Below, piece by piece: positions 32,685 through 42,216 of a DNA stretch of 64,000 nt. The translations under genes and the position numbers were made by a program. The notes under the pieces are model-generated. The model saw only the letters and a program-made list of their open reading frames with translations. It was not told the origin of the DNA and ran no database searches. The stretch's first letter is position 1. Each line of letters opens with the position of its first letter. Source of the stretch: Sulfurospirillum cavolei (GTDB lineage Bacteria > Campylobacterota > Campylobacteria > Campylobacterales > Sulfurospirillaceae); the NCBI RefSeq assembly GCF_000813325.1, contig NZ_BBQE01000003.1. One strand, given 5' to 3'.

Positions 32685-34145
32685 CTATTCCAGCTTCGTA
32701 TCTTCTTTCAACGGTACGGGCTGGGCAATAACGCCTTCGTAAAAAACCGTACAATTACTATCCGCCGTACTTTTATCGTTTTTGGTAAAAAACGACAATG
32801 CCACATTGGTTAAAATTTTCGCGTTCGATTCGTCCATTTTGACCTTCGGTTTTGCAAACGTACCGCTTATTTTTTGTTCAAAAACACTGCAGCCTTTAGC
32901 ATTGAGTAACGCAGCTTTCAAATCGACGAATTTCTCTTCGACGATATTGATTTTACCTTTTAAGGCGACTCTGTTCTTTGCGGTACTAAAGGCTACGTCG
33001 CTGAGCTCGATTTCGGAATAACCCACATCGACCCGCATACTGATCTCCTGAACCGTCGTTTTTCCGCCTTGCACTCCGTTTAATGAGCTGTTAAGAATAG
33101 TGCCTAAATTTTTCGAAGCATGCGTGTCGACAAGAGGCGCAATTTGATCGAGATCGTAGCCTTTTAGCGTTAAGTTTTTACCGAAAAGATTGACGTAACC
33201 GTTAAGCGTTGTCTTAAAGCTCAGTGCATCGCCCGCCGTAAAAGAAAGCTTCAAATCTCCATCTGCCGTACCTTCGGCAATATCTTGCTGAAAGACTCCT
33301 TTGATAAACGGTGATAGTTTTAACCCTTCAATTTTATGCTTTAACGAAATTTTCGGTTGTTTCCCGCTAAAGTCGAATTTTCCGCTTCCTTGAAAGAGTG
33401 TATCAAAAAGCGTGTATTTAAGGTTTTCACTGACGCCGACCGCATCTTTCATCTCCATCGACATGGAAACGTCGTTAAAGACGTAACGATCGTAAGAGAT
33501 TTTATCGATATGCATTTGAGATAAAAAGACAAGCCCGTTTAAAGAGTGCTTACTCGGGTCAAAATGAATATCGTTCATCTCGACGTCGATATTTTCAAAC
33601 ATCATTTTAGCGTTATCGCTCAAGTCCGTATAGGTCATCGAAGCATGGGTAAATTTAACCTTATTTACGTTAATAAAAAGAGCATCTTCTTCAGCTTCGA
33701 TTTCTTCCACTTTTTTACTTTTGGCGGAAGAGCTTTTATGCGCGACTTCTTTGGTGGCCGGAGGCAAAAGGTAATTCAATTTACCCTCTTTATTCTTTTC
33801 AATCGACAGAGCAAGGTTATCGATAACAAGATACTTGATCTTAATCTCTTTTTTAAGCAATGCCGCAATATCAAGGGCTACGTCAAAGCTCCCGAGCTTG
33901 GCAAACGAGACGTCGGAGCGGTAAGAGGGATTGGCGACTTCGATGTCGGAGATGCTAACGCCGACCGGAGATAAAGAGAGCGTGATGTCGCCTCGAATCA
34001 TAATCTCGTATCCCGTACTCTCTTTAATAGCTTTTTGAATTTTCGGTTTATATTCGTTAAAATCGATAACTTTGATCAGTAAAAAAAACGCAACGATCGA
34101 TACTGCACAAAACAAAACGATACTTAGCACAATTTTCTGAATCAT
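32685..34145 (-). CDS. AsmA-family envelope protein
   Basis: A 486-residue protein anchored by one N-terminal transmembrane helix (IVLSIVLFCAVSIVAFFLLI), followed by the AsmA signature (TGYEIMIRGDITLSLSPVGVSISDIEVANP) and long beta-rich repeats with a second conserved block (AEGTADGDLKLSFTAGDALSFKTTLNG). AsmA-like proteins are periplasmic beta-groove proteins implicated in phospholipid transport to the outer membrane. A Lys/Glu-rich insert lies near residues 135-155. It is downstream of pyrF with a ten-base gap and probably in the same transcript. Confidence 0.86.
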   Translation of the reverse strand: MIQKIVLSIVLFCAVSIVAFFLLIKVIDFNEYKPKIQKAIKESTGYEIMIRGDITLSLSPVGVSISDIEVANPSYRSDVSFAKLGSFDVALDIAALLKKEIKIKYLVIDNLALSIEKNKEGKLNYLLPPATKEVAHKSSSAKSKKVEEIEAEEDALFINVNKVKFTHASMTYTDLSDNAKMMFENIDVEMNDIHFDPSKHSLNGLVFLSQMHIDKISYDRYVFNDVSMSMEMKDAVGVSENLKYTLFDTLFQGSGKFDFSGKQPKISLKHKIEGLKLSPFIKGVFQQDIAEGTADGDLKLSFTAGDALSFKTTLNGYVNLFGKNLTLKGYDLDQIAPLVDTHASKNLGTILNSSLNGVQGGKTTVQEISMRVDVGYSEIELSDVAFSTAKNRVALKGKINIVEEKFVDLKAALLNAKGCSVFEQKISGTFAKPKVKMDESNAKILTNVALSFFTKNDKSTADSNCTVFYEGVIAQPVPLKEDTKLE

Positions 34146-34155
34146 CTTTACCTCT

Positions 34156-34842
34156 TTATGCTATAGACTCTAAAATTTTTCGAACGACGCTTAACGGATC
34201 GGCGTGATGATAGATCGGTCGACCGACAACGATAAAGTCGGACTTTTGCGCTTTGGCTACGCTTAGATCGGCGACGCGTTCTTGATCGTTGTTAGCCTCG
34301 TTGAACGGACGGATACCGGGTGTTAGGGTTAAAAAATGTCCGCTCGTATGCGCTTTAATATCCAAACTTTCATACGCCGAACATACGACGCCGTGAATAC
34401 CGCTTTCGTACGCATCCGTGGCAAAATCAACGGCTTTTTGTGCGATCGGCGTACGGTAAATCGCCTCAAAAGAAGCGTTATCGAAGCTTGTCAAAGCGGT
34501 AACCGCCAAGACGATCGGAGGATTGGGAAGTGCATTGACGCGTTGCATTACCGTTTGCATCGCTTTTTTACCGCTTGAAGCATGAACGTTGAACATATCG
34601 ACGTTCAATGCAACGATCGATTCTGCCGCATCCGCCATCGTATTGGGAATGTCGTGAAGTTTAAGGTCTAAAAAGATTTTAAACGAAGGGTTGATCGCTT
34701 TAAGCTCTTCTAACAGGGGTTTCCCGTCTCGAATAAACGAGCGAAGACCGACTTTGAGCCAAATATCTTCGCTTTTTAACGTACGCGCTAACGCAAGATT
34801 GTCGGATTTTTCAGGTAGATCGAGGGCAACGCATAGCTTCAT
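34156..34842 (-). CDS. pyrF: Orotidine 5'-phosphate decarboxylase
   Basis: A 228-residue TIM-barrel enzyme, last step of UMP synthesis. The catalytic DxKxxD tetrad segment is present as FLDLKLHDIPNTM near residue 57, with the phosphate-binding loop at LTPGIRP and VVGRPIY near the C-terminus. Its start overlaps the nusB stop by four bases, so nusB and pyrF are translationally coupled in a ribH-nusB-pyrF unit. Confidence 0.95.
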   Translation of the reverse strand: MKLCVALDLPEKSDNLALARTLKSEDIWLKVGLRSFIRDGKPLLEELKAINPSFKIFLDLKLHDIPNTMADAAESIVALNVDMFNVHASSGKKAMQTVMQRVNALPNPPIVLAVTALTSFDNASFEAIYRTPIAQKAVDFATDAYESGIHGVVCSAYESLDIKAHTSGHFLTLTPGIRPFNEANNDQERVADLSVAKAQKSDFIVVGRPIYHHADPLSVVRKILESIA

Positions 34843-35249
34843 GCACTCACTTCCTGCTCTTTACAAACGGCATCCAAAACGCCGTTGATAAATTTCGGAC
34901 TGGTTTCGTTACAGAGTTTTTTAGCCAATTCGATCGCTTCGTTGATTACGACGGCATTGTCCAAAGAGGTGTAAAGAACCTCGTAGCAACCCAAACGTAA
35001 AATCGCCCGTTCGATCGTTCCGATTTCGCTCAAATTCCACTCTTTTAAATGACGGTTAATCGACGCATCGACATTGACTAAATGCTCTTTAACACCGTGG
35101 TACAGTCCTAAAGCAAACTCTTTTTGCTGATTGCGAATCTTTTTGTCTTCGAAAAGTTCGTCCATAAATTTTTCGATACCGGCATTGCCGATATCTTCGG
35201 CATACAAAATGCCGATAATCGTTTCTCTCGCTTGATGTCGTGTTGCCAA
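34839..35249 (-). CDS. nusB: Transcription antitermination factor NusB
   Basis: A 136-residue all-helical protein of typical NusB length: N-terminal basic helix (MATRHQARETIIGILYAEDIG), central LSEIGTIERAILRLGCYEVLY and C-terminal NEAIELAKKLCNETSPKFINGVLDAV, all family landmarks. It binds boxA RNA with NusE for rRNA antitermination. It lies nine bases downstream of ribH and overlaps pyrF by four bases. Confidence 0.94.
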   Translation of the reverse strand: MATRHQARETIIGILYAEDIGNAGIEKFMDELFEDKKIRNQQKEFALGLYHGVKEHLVNVDASINRHLKEWNLSEIGTIERAILRLGCYEVLYTSLDNAVVINEAIELAKKLCNETSPKFINGVLDAVCKEQEVSA

Positions 35250-35258
35250 ACGTTTTCC

Positions 35259-35723
35259 TTAAAAATGTTTATAAAGACTGATCAATTCGATCAATCCCGT
35301 CATCGCCTCAAAGCCTTTATTGCCGGCTTTGCTGCCCGCTCGTTCAATGGCTTGTTCGATCGTATCGGTCGTTAAAACGCCGAAAGTGACCGGTTTTTGG
35401 TACTTCAAAGCCGTATTGGCGACGCCTTTGGTTGTTTCCGCGGCAACATAGTCAAAATGCGGCGTACTTCCGCGAATAACGGCACCGACGCAACAAACCG
35501 CATCGTATTTTCCGCCGTTTAAAAGCCTGTCCAAAGCCATCGGAATTTCAAAAGCTCCCGGAACTAAAATAAGATCTAAATTTTTTTCGTCGCCGCCGTG
35601 ACGAATAAACGCGTCACGCGCACCCTCGACCAAGCGATCGGTAATAATGTGGTTAAATCGGCTATTGATAATGGCGACCTTTTCCGTGCCGTTTAACGAT
35701 AATTTTCCTTCAACGATATTCAT
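35259..35723 (-). CDS. ribH: 6,7-dimethyl-8-ribityllumazine synthase
   Basis: A 154-residue riboflavin-pathway enzyme with the family motifs NSRFNHIITDRLVEGA, VPGAFEIPMALDRL, AVIRGSTPHFDYVAAE and FGVLTTDTIEQAIERAG. The first aromatic position of the substrate site is Phe23 (RFN) as in other bacterial enzymes, and His in STPHFDYV is the catalytic base. It condenses the ribityl-uracil with dihydroxybutanone phosphate and forms icosahedral or pentameric assemblies. It is first of the ribH-nusB-pyrF unit. Confidence 0.95.
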   Translation of the reverse strand: MNIVEGKLSLNGTEKVAIINSRFNHIITDRLVEGARDAFIRHGGDEKNLDLILVPGAFEIPMALDRLLNGGKYDAVCCVGAVIRGSTPHFDYVAAETTKGVANTALKYQKPVTFGVLTTDTIEQAIERAGSKAGNKGFEAMTGLIELISLYKHF

Positions 35724-35785
35724 AGCAATCCTTTAATAAAATGGATAAAGTCTTTAATCATACCCTATTTTTCGTTAGGGACGCT

Positions 35786-37876
35786 TTAGCACTTTTTCCA
35801 AACACTGACATGTAAGGTTTTTATCACGCTCTTACGTTCGTTTTCATAGCGCATTAAAGGCATGTCAAACGCTTTTTGCGCCAATTCAAACGTCGGTTCC
35901 AAATGCTCGTGTAAGGCATCGAACGTGCTATATTTTTCGCCGTTTTTCTTAAAGCCGCCCAGCCATTTTGCGCGCGGCGTTTTACTTTCGTCCCAGTCGT
36001 AACCGCTCGCGATGACTAAAAACGCTCCCGTACGCATACGTGCGCCGATCGTTTTGAGAAAAAGCGCCGGATCGTAAAGCGTGTCTAAAGCATCGTTGAG
36101 CAAAACCAAATCGTATCCGTCGAAATAAGGCTTCATATTGTGCGGATCGGCTTGCCAAAATTCGACTTTTTGCCGCGCGGGATCGATGTTAAAATCGCTC
36201 AAATCGCGCTCCTCAAAACAGCACAATTCGCCCTCGACTTTGAGCGCGTATTTAAGCTTTCCGCTCTCTTTGAAGTTCGTCGCCAAACGAACCACGCGTG
36301 CGGTAAACTCTACGCCGTGAACCGTTTCGTACGCTTTTGCCAACGCAAACGTCGCTCGTCCCGCGCCGCATCCGATCTCTAAGGCTTTGGTTTTGGCACC
36401 CTCACGCTCGTTGCAAAAACGCGCTATCGCTTCGTAGTAATTGTTCTCTTTCTCTCCAAAATGCGCATGGCATAGTAAAGAGAGCTGCGGATCGGTTTCG
36501 TAAAAGACCGAATGCGTCTCAACGCTTTCCTCCGACTCGACGTAGCGAAATCCCGCATGTTGGTAAAAATGGCGGCGAAACGCGTAACGCGAAGCGCGAA
36601 TGAGCTCATTTCCCGTGCTGATCCACGAGCCGCCTTTGATGAGATTGTGTCTGTCGTCAAACGTCGGTACGGAAAAATCGTCGTACAACGGATGGACGCT
36701 AAATCCGTCAAATCCGTTGATCGGCGTTTGCGTCCATTGCCAGACGTTGCCGATAATATCGTAAAAATCGCCGAACGCAAACGTATCCACGGGTACGGAA
36801 GAAGCGAAGTATTCGAGGTTGACGTTACCCGGTGCTTTGTCCCAAAACGGTTCGTCGTTTTGTACATGTAAGTCTCGAAGTACGTACCATTCGTCCTCGC
36901 TCGGTAAGCGAATGCTCTTCGCTTCTTTGGCACTTTTCCACTTGCAAAACGCCTCGGCTTCGAGGAAGTTAACGTCTACCGGCCAACTCCACGGCATTGC
37001 GATCTCTTCGAGCATCGTTCGCAAGCGATAACCCGCATCGGTTTTTCTCCAAAAAAGCGGCATTCTCGCCTCTTTGTAGCTTCGCCATTTCCAACCTTCT
37101 TCGCTCCAAAAACGCGCCTCTTCGTATCCGCCATCTTCCACAAACGTCAAAAACTCGGCATTGGAAACGAGAAATCGGGAAGCTTTGAAGTCGTGAACTT
37201 CTTTGACATGTAAGCCGTATTCGTTATCCCAACCGTAAAGCGCATCGTCTTTGCGTTTTTCCAAACGAAGCGTCGTGCCCGCAACATCGATCAAACGGTT
37301 TTGCACGACGGGCGTGTCGATCGGACATATTTTCCAAAACGGATGCGTTTGCACGTACGCTAAGGGCAATTGGCGTATTAAAACCGAAGACGTTTCCAAG
37401 TGAATCCGCTCATGCTCGATTCCCATCAAGATCGCCCAAAACGGGCTTTCCCACGAAAGCGGCATTTGAAGCGCCAAAGTGTCGATCAGCTCTAAAACTT
37501 TGGTTTTGACCGCATCGCGGTAGGCACGAATTTCGGCAATTTTAGGCCATTGATAATGCGCTTGATCCAGATCGTCCCAACTCATTTCGTCCACGCCGAT
37601 CGCAAAAATCGACTCATAAGTCGGATTGATGCGTTTGTCGATGAGCTTGGCAAGCACCAGTTTGTTAATGAAAAATGTTGCCGTATGTCCAAAATAAAAG
37701 ACTAAAGGATGCCGCAAAGGATCGGCGGTCACGTAATAACTTTCGTCCTCTTTCATCACCTCGAACAATCTTTCGTAAATCGTATAGGTTTTCAGAAAAT
37801 AGTCGCGTATCTCTTGCCTTTTTTCTGCCGCACTTCCGACATTGAGCAGGATATTGCGCGTGGGGACGAGTTGCAT
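35786..37876 (-). CDS. ovoA: Ovothiol synthase OvoA (5-histidylcysteine sulfoxide synthase/methyltransferase)
   Basis: A 696-residue three-domain protein: DinB-like N-terminal domain with the iron-binding HERIHLE motif near residues 152-158, a formylglycine-generating-enzyme/sulfatase-modifying domain (FKASRFLVSNAEFLTFVEDG to WQWTQTP, GGSWIST and RYAFRRHFYQHAGFR), and a C-terminal SAM methyltransferase (ALEIGCGAGRATFALA, near 485). OvoA couples histidine and cysteine oxidatively to histidylcysteine sulfoxide, and the fused domain is thought to N-methylate the product toward ovothiol A. Length and order match full OvoA. kdsA lies just upstream on the same strand, with one base between the genes. 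The separate lyase OvoB is not identifiable here. Confidence 0.9.
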   Translation of the reverse strand: MQLVPTRNILLNVGSAAEKRQEIRDYFLKTYTIYERLFEVMKEDESYYVTADPLRHPLVFYFGHTATFFINKLVLAKLIDKRINPTYESIFAIGVDEMSWDDLDQAHYQWPKIAEIRAYRDAVKTKVLELIDTLALQMPLSWESPFWAILMGIEHERIHLETSSVLIRQLPLAYVQTHPFWKICPIDTPVVQNRLIDVAGTTLRLEKRKDDALYGWDNEYGLHVKEVHDFKASRFLVSNAEFLTFVEDGGYEEARFWSEEGWKWRSYKEARMPLFWRKTDAGYRLRTMLEEIAMPWSWPVDVNFLEAEAFCKWKSAKEAKSIRLPSEDEWYVLRDLHVQNDEPFWDKAPGNVNLEYFASSVPVDTFAFGDFYDIIGNVWQWTQTPINGFDGFSVHPLYDDFSVPTFDDRHNLIKGGSWISTGNELIRASRYAFRRHFYQHAGFRYVESEESVETHSVFYETDPQLSLLCHAHFGEKENNYYEAIARFCNEREGAKTKALEIGCGAGRATFALAKAYETVHGVEFTARVVRLATNFKESGKLKYALKVEGELCCFEERDLSDFNIDPARQKVEFWQADPHNMKPYFDGYDLVLLNDALDTLYDPALFLKTIGARMRTGAFLVIASGYDWDESKTPRAKWLGGFKKNGEKYSTFDALHEHLEPTFELAQKAFDMPLMRYENERKSVIKTLHVSVWKKC

Positions 37877-37877
37877 G

Positions 37878-38678
37878 TTAGGCCTTTAGGCTGTTTTGAA
37901 TCGCTTGAATGTCTTTAATCGCCGCGTCCAAATCTTCCAAGTAAAGCATATTCGGTCCGTCGCATAACGCGATGCACGGATCGAAATGGGTTTCAAAAAA
38001 GAAACCGTCCACGCCGACAGCGGCCGCCGCACGCGAAAGCGGACGCACGAACTCGCGTTTTCCTCCGCTTTTACCGCCTTCGGTTCCGGGCATTTGAACC
38101 GAATGCGTCGCATCGAAAATGACCGGAGCAAACGAGCGCATAATCTCGAAACTACGCATATCCACGACCAAATTGCCGTATCCAAAGGTCGAGCCTCGCT
38201 CGGTCAACCACACGCCCGCTTTTTGAGCGGCATCGTATCCTTCTTCTTTCACGCCGCGCGTATCCAACACTTTTTTGACCGAATAACGCATATCGGCGGG
38301 ATTTAAAAATTGACCTTTTTTAATGTTCACGACGCATTTCGTCTGAGCGGCGGCAACCAACAAATCGGTTTGGCGGCATAAAAAAGCGGGAATTTGCAAC
38401 ACGTCGACGACTTCTCCCACGGGCTTTGCCTGCGTGTAGTCGTGAATATCCGTCAAAAGCTTGTAGCCAAACTGTGTTCTGACTTCTTCGAGCAACTTGA
38501 GTCCCGCGTCAAGCCCCGGACCTCTGAAACTGTCGATGCTGGTGCGATTGGCTTTGTCGAAACTGGATTTAAAGTAAAAATCGATAGTAGAATCTTCATG
38601 GTACGTCATCAATTTTTCGGCAACCCGAAAAAGATTTTCGCGACTTTCGATAACGCACGGTCCTGCAATTAAAATCAT
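37878..38678 (-). CDS. kdsA: 3-deoxy-8-phosphooctulonate synthase
   Basis: A 266-residue enzyme making Kdo-8-phosphate from PEP and arabinose-5-phosphate for the LPS core. Landmarks are IAGPCVIESRENLF, SFDKANRTSIDSFRGPG, LLTDIHDYTQAKP, TDLLVAAAQT, IKKGQFLNPADM and FDATHSVQMPG, plus FFETHFDP near the end. It overlaps the EamA permease gene by four bases and is followed directly by ovoA. Confidence 0.95.
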   Translation of the reverse strand: MILIAGPCVIESRENLFRVAEKLMTYHEDSTIDFYFKSSFDKANRTSIDSFRGPGLDAGLKLLEEVRTQFGYKLLTDIHDYTQAKPVGEVVDVLQIPAFLCRQTDLLVAAAQTKCVVNIKKGQFLNPADMRYSVKKVLDTRGVKEEGYDAAQKAGVWLTERGSTFGYGNLVVDMRSFEIMRSFAPVIFDATHSVQMPGTEGGKSGGKREFVRPLSRAAAAVGVDGFFFETHFDPCIALCDGPNMLYLEDLDAAIKDIQAIQNSLKA

Positions 38679-39568
38679 TCTTTCTCCTTAGCGACGATAA
38701 CGCCGCTCAAAATAACCAAGAGTATACCAAATAGACCCATAAAATCCGGTAAAGGATCGCCCAAAAACAATCCGATCAAGAGCGAAAAGAAGATAATCGA
38801 ATACCCAGCCGCCCCGACGATACCCGCTTTGGTCGTCCCGAACGCTTTGGTCATATACAATTGCCCTACCGCACCCGAAAAGCCCATCAAACCGATGTAA
38901 AGCCACTGAACGCCTGAGGGCATTTTGAAATTTCCGAGCATAAAATCAAACATCGGCGTATGGTAAAATTCGCTCAGAAGCATAAACAACGCCGGAAAAA
39001 CCGTTCCGGTCGAAACAAACGCCAAAACGATAATGCGCGTATCGTAAACTTTGTTGAGTTCGCGAACGCTCGTGTACGCTAATGCCGCGCCTAAACCGCT
39101 CATGATGCCGAAAAAATCGGTTTTAGAAAGCATCAATTCGCCGGGTTTCATCACCATGACGATACCCACAAAACCGAAGAAAACCGCAACCCAACCTTTC
39201 CAGCCGATATGCTCCTTCAAAAAGAAAAACGCCAAAATTGCGGTAAAAATAGGCGCGGTTCGTGAAAACGTCATCGCATCCGCAAGCGGAATATGCGCGA
39301 TATTGTAGAAAAAAACCAGCATCGAAAAAAAGCCGATGAGTGCACGGAAGAGAAGTAACCAAGGCTTTCCGCCGACTTGTTTGAGAGGTTTTCGTAAAAA
39401 CGTCGCCGCCATAAGGCACATCGTAAGTCCGTTACGAAAAAAGACCACCTCGACCGAATCGAAATCTTGACTCAGCACTTTCGCAAATGCCCCGTCGATT
39501 GCAAAACTAAACGATGAAACGAGCATAAATAAAACGCCGCGATTCATCCCTGAAATAAACGCTCCCAC
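38675..39568 (-). CDS. EamA/DMT-family membrane transporter
   Basis: A 297-residue inner-membrane protein with ten predicted helices in two EamA repeats. Examples are the N-terminal FMLVSSFSFAIDGAFAKVL and the second repeat starting near VQWLYIGLMGFSGAVGQLYMTKAF. The family exports metabolites, but the substrate cannot be told. The GTG start at 39568 has GGAG five bases upstream; ATG 39547 is the alternative and lacks well-spaced signals. It overlaps kdsA by four bases and diverges from mscS. Confidence 0.82.
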   Translation of the reverse strand: MGAFISGMNRGVLFMLVSSFSFAIDGAFAKVLSQDFDSVEVVFFRNGLTMCLMAATFLRKPLKQVGGKPWLLLFRALIGFFSMLVFFYNIAHIPLADAMTFSRTAPIFTAILAFFFLKEHIGWKGWVAVFFGFVGIVMVMKPGELMLSKTDFFGIMSGLGAALAYTSVRELNKVYDTRIIVLAFVSTGTVFPALFMLLSEFYHTPMFDFMLGNFKMPSGVQWLYIGLMGFSGAVGQLYMTKAFGTTKAGIVGAAGYSIIFFSLLIGLFLGDPLPDFMGLFGILLVILSGVIVAKEKE

Positions 39569-39656
39569 ACCGACTCCACATGTAACCTAAAATACGTTAT
39601 CTTAATCCTTTCCGTGTTAAAATTCGTTGATTTTTACCTCTTAGCTTGGAGACGTC

Positions 39657-40730
39657 ATGAATATTGAATCCATCTTGAATTATTCGCTTTGGGGCTTTCC
39701 GATCGCCAACGTCGGTATCGCGCTGCTCATTTTTTTCTCGTCGCTGCTCTTTCGCCGCATCATCAGCAAACTGTTGCTCAAACCGCTGCGCAAGCGTTCG
39801 CGTCAAGGCAAAAAAGAGGACAACCAAAATAAAATTCTCGACGTTATCGAAGAACCGCTCAAACTCTCCATCGTCTTATTCGGTCTTTATTTTGCGATCA
39901 AGTGGTTGCCGTTTAAAAATATCGACCGCTTTTTGGAGCTGTTTGTACGTTCGTGTCTTAGCTTCGTCGTTTTTTGGATTTTGTACCGTTTGGTCGAAGC
40001 ATTTTCAAACCTTTTCAACCTGTTTTCGTCCAAATTCGGCAAAGAACTTCACTCGGACATTCAAAACTTTTTGATTAAAACGCTTCGCGTTCTTATTATT
40101 GCTATCGGCGTGATGGCGATTTTACAAGAATGGGGCATTAACGTAAGTGCGTTTGTCGCCTCTTTGGGACTTGGAGGTTTAGCATTTGCATTGGCGGCCA
40201 AAGACACGATCGCCAATTTATTCGGCTCGTTGGTTATCTTCAGCGACCGCCCGTTTAAAGTCGGCGATTGGATTCAAACGCCCGTCGTGGAAGGCATTAT
40301 CGAAGAGATCGGCATTCGATCTACCAAAGTGCGCACCTTCGCACAAGCCTTAGTGAGCGTGCCCAACGCCACGGTCGCCAATACGCCCATTACCAATTGG
40401 ACGCGTATGGGTAAACGCCGCATCAATACCCGCATCGGTCTGACGTATGCTACCGGCGTCGAGCAAATCCAAACGATCGTCGAGGAGATTACCGCGATGC
40501 TCAAGAACCATCCCGATATTCACCAAGAGACGATTTTGGTCTATTTCGACGAATTTCAAGACAGTGCGCTCAGCATCTTTCTGTACTTTTTCACTAAAAC
40601 GACGGTTTGGGCGGAATTCTTACATGTCAGACAAGACGTCAATCTTAAAATTATGCGTATCGTCGAGCGTAACGGCGCGCAGTTTGCGTTCCCTTCTCAG
40701 ACGCTCTACGTCGAGAGTTTACCAAAATAA
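39657..40730 (+). CDS. MscS-family mechanosensitive channel
   Basis: A 357-residue channel: four transmembrane segments, then the pore helix ASLGLGGLAFALAAKDTIANLFG (the A/G-rich TM3 of MscS) near residue 170-192, the beta domain VGDWIQTPVVEGIIEEIGIRSTKVRT, and a C-terminal alpha/beta vestibule. It releases solutes under hypo-osmotic shock. A 14-base T-rich and GGAG-containing leader (TTGGAGACGTC) precedes ATG 39657. It reads in the same direction as der, 55 bases upstream of it. Confidence 0.92.
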   Translation: MNIESILNYSLWGFPIANVGIALLIFFSSLLFRRIISKLLLKPLRKRSRQGKKEDNQNKILDVIEEPLKLSIVLFGLYFAIKWLPFKNIDRFLELFVRSCLSFVVFWILYRLVEAFSNLFNLFSSKFGKELHSDIQNFLIKTLRVLIIAIGVMAILQEWGINVSAFVASLGLGGLAFALAAKDTIANLFGSLVIFSDRPFKVGDWIQTPVVEGIIEEIGIRSTKVRTFAQALVSVPNATVANTPITNWTRMGKRRINTRIGLTYATGVEQIQTIVEEITAMLKNHPDIHQETILVYFDEFQDSALSIFLYFFTKTTVWAEFLHVRQDVNLKIMRIVERNGAQFAFPSQTLYVESLPK

Positions 40731-40785
40731 CAGCAAAGCAACGCTATAATGTATCTCATTTAGGTTATCTTTACAAAAGGTTCGT

Positions 40786-42216
40786 ATGAAAAAAATAGCC
40801 ATTATCGGGCTGCCTAATGTGGGCAAAAGCTCGTTATTCAACCGCATCGCCAAACAACGTATCGCTATTACTTCCGATTTTAGCGGCACGACACGCGATA
40901 TCAAATCCCATGAAGTCTTCATCGGCGAAAAACCGTGCATTATTTTAGACACAGGCGGGCTCGATCGCTCTTCGGAATTGTTCGCCAACGTTCACGACAT
41001 GTCGATGGAAACGTCCAAAAAAGCCGACATTTTACTCATGGTCGTTGACGGAAAACGGCTTCCGAGCGATGAAGAAAAAAAGATTTTTTACGCCCTACAA
41101 GCACGCAATAAACCGATCGCGCTCGTCATCAACAAAATCGACAACGACAAAGAGATGGAACGCGCTTGGGAATTTAGCGAATTCGGCGCGGAAAACGTTT
41201 TTCCCATCTCCGTTTCGCACAACCGAGGCGTGAGTGCGCTTTTGGAGTGGATCGCCGCGTATCTGCCGACACCGGAAGGATCGGTCGTGGACGAAGCGAG
41301 CGAAAGCGACGAAGAAGACGATGACGAGGATTGGGACGAAGAGGACGATTGGAATGAAGAAGAAGAGCTTCCCGAAGCAATCGAAGAAGAAACCGTCCCC
41401 GACAACCGCATCAACGTCGCGATTATCGGACGCGTCAACGTCGGAAAAAGTTCGCTACTAAACGCTTTGGTCGGGAAACAACGCGCCGTCGTCAGCAGCA
41501 TCGAGGGAACGACGATCGATCCGGTCGATGAAGCCATAGAGTACAACGAAAAAATCATCAATTTCGTCGATACGGCGGGACTTCGCCGTCGCGGAAAAAT
41601 CGAAGGTATCGAAAAATTCGCTTTAATGCGCACCAAAGAGATGCTAGAGCGCGCCAATATCGCTTTGTTGGTGTTAGACGCCAGCGAGCCTTTTAAAGAA
41701 CTCGACGAACGCATCGCCGGACTCGTAGAAGAGAACAACCTCGCATGCATTATCGTTTTAAACAAATGGGACAAAGCAAACGTCGAGTATGAAGAGATCA
41801 TGAAAGAAGTCAGAGATCGCTTTAAATTTCTCTCTTACGCGCCGCTGATTAGCGTTTCGGCATTGACGAAGCAACGCGTTTCCAAGATCAAAGAGATGCT
41901 TTTGAGCGTTTACGAAAACTATGCGCAACGCATTCCGACCGCGCGTCTTAACGAAGTCATCAAAGAAGCGACGATCAAACATCAAATCCCGAGCGATCAC
42001 GCCAAAGTCGTTAAAATCTATTTTGCCACCCAATACCAAAGCAAACCGCCGCGTATCGTACTGGTAATGAACAAACCGCGATCTTTGCACTTTAGCTACC
42101 GACGCTATTTGGCAAACCGCCTTCGCGACACGTTCAACCTCGAGGGCACGCCTATTTTGATCTATCCGCGCGCCAAAGGCGAAAAAGACGAACAAAACGA
42201 GCAAGACGATGCTTGA
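40786..42216 (+). CDS. der: Ribosome-assembly GTPase Der (EngA)
   Basis: A 476-residue double-GTPase acting in 50S subunit maturation. G domain 1 has GLPNVGKSSLFNR, DTGGLD and NKID; G domain 2 has GRVNVGKSSLLNAL, DTAGLRR and NKWD; a C-terminal KH-like domain follows. The linker between them (residues ~165-205) is unusually acidic, with runs of Glu and Asp (SESDEEDDDEDWDEEDDW). The gene overlaps aroK by eight bases and starts the conserved der-aroK-trpS-serS group. Confidence 0.95.
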   Translation: MKKIAIIGLPNVGKSSLFNRIAKQRIAITSDFSGTTRDIKSHEVFIGEKPCIILDTGGLDRSSELFANVHDMSMETSKKADILLMVVDGKRLPSDEEKKIFYALQARNKPIALVINKIDNDKEMERAWEFSEFGAENVFPISVSHNRGVSALLEWIAAYLPTPEGSVVDEASESDEEDDDEDWDEEDDWNEEEELPEAIEEETVPDNRINVAIIGRVNVGKSSLLNALVGKQRAVVSSIEGTTIDPVDEAIEYNEKIINFVDTAGLRRRGKIEGIEKFALMRTKEMLERANIALLVLDASEPFKELDERIAGLVEENNLACIIVLNKWDKANVEYEEIMKEVRDRFKFLSYAPLISVSALTKQRVSKIKEMLLSVYENYAQRIPTARLNEVIKEATIKHQIPSDHAKVVKIYFATQYQSKPPRIVLVMNKPRSLHFSYRRYLANRLRDTFNLEGTPILIYPRAKGEKDEQNEQDDA

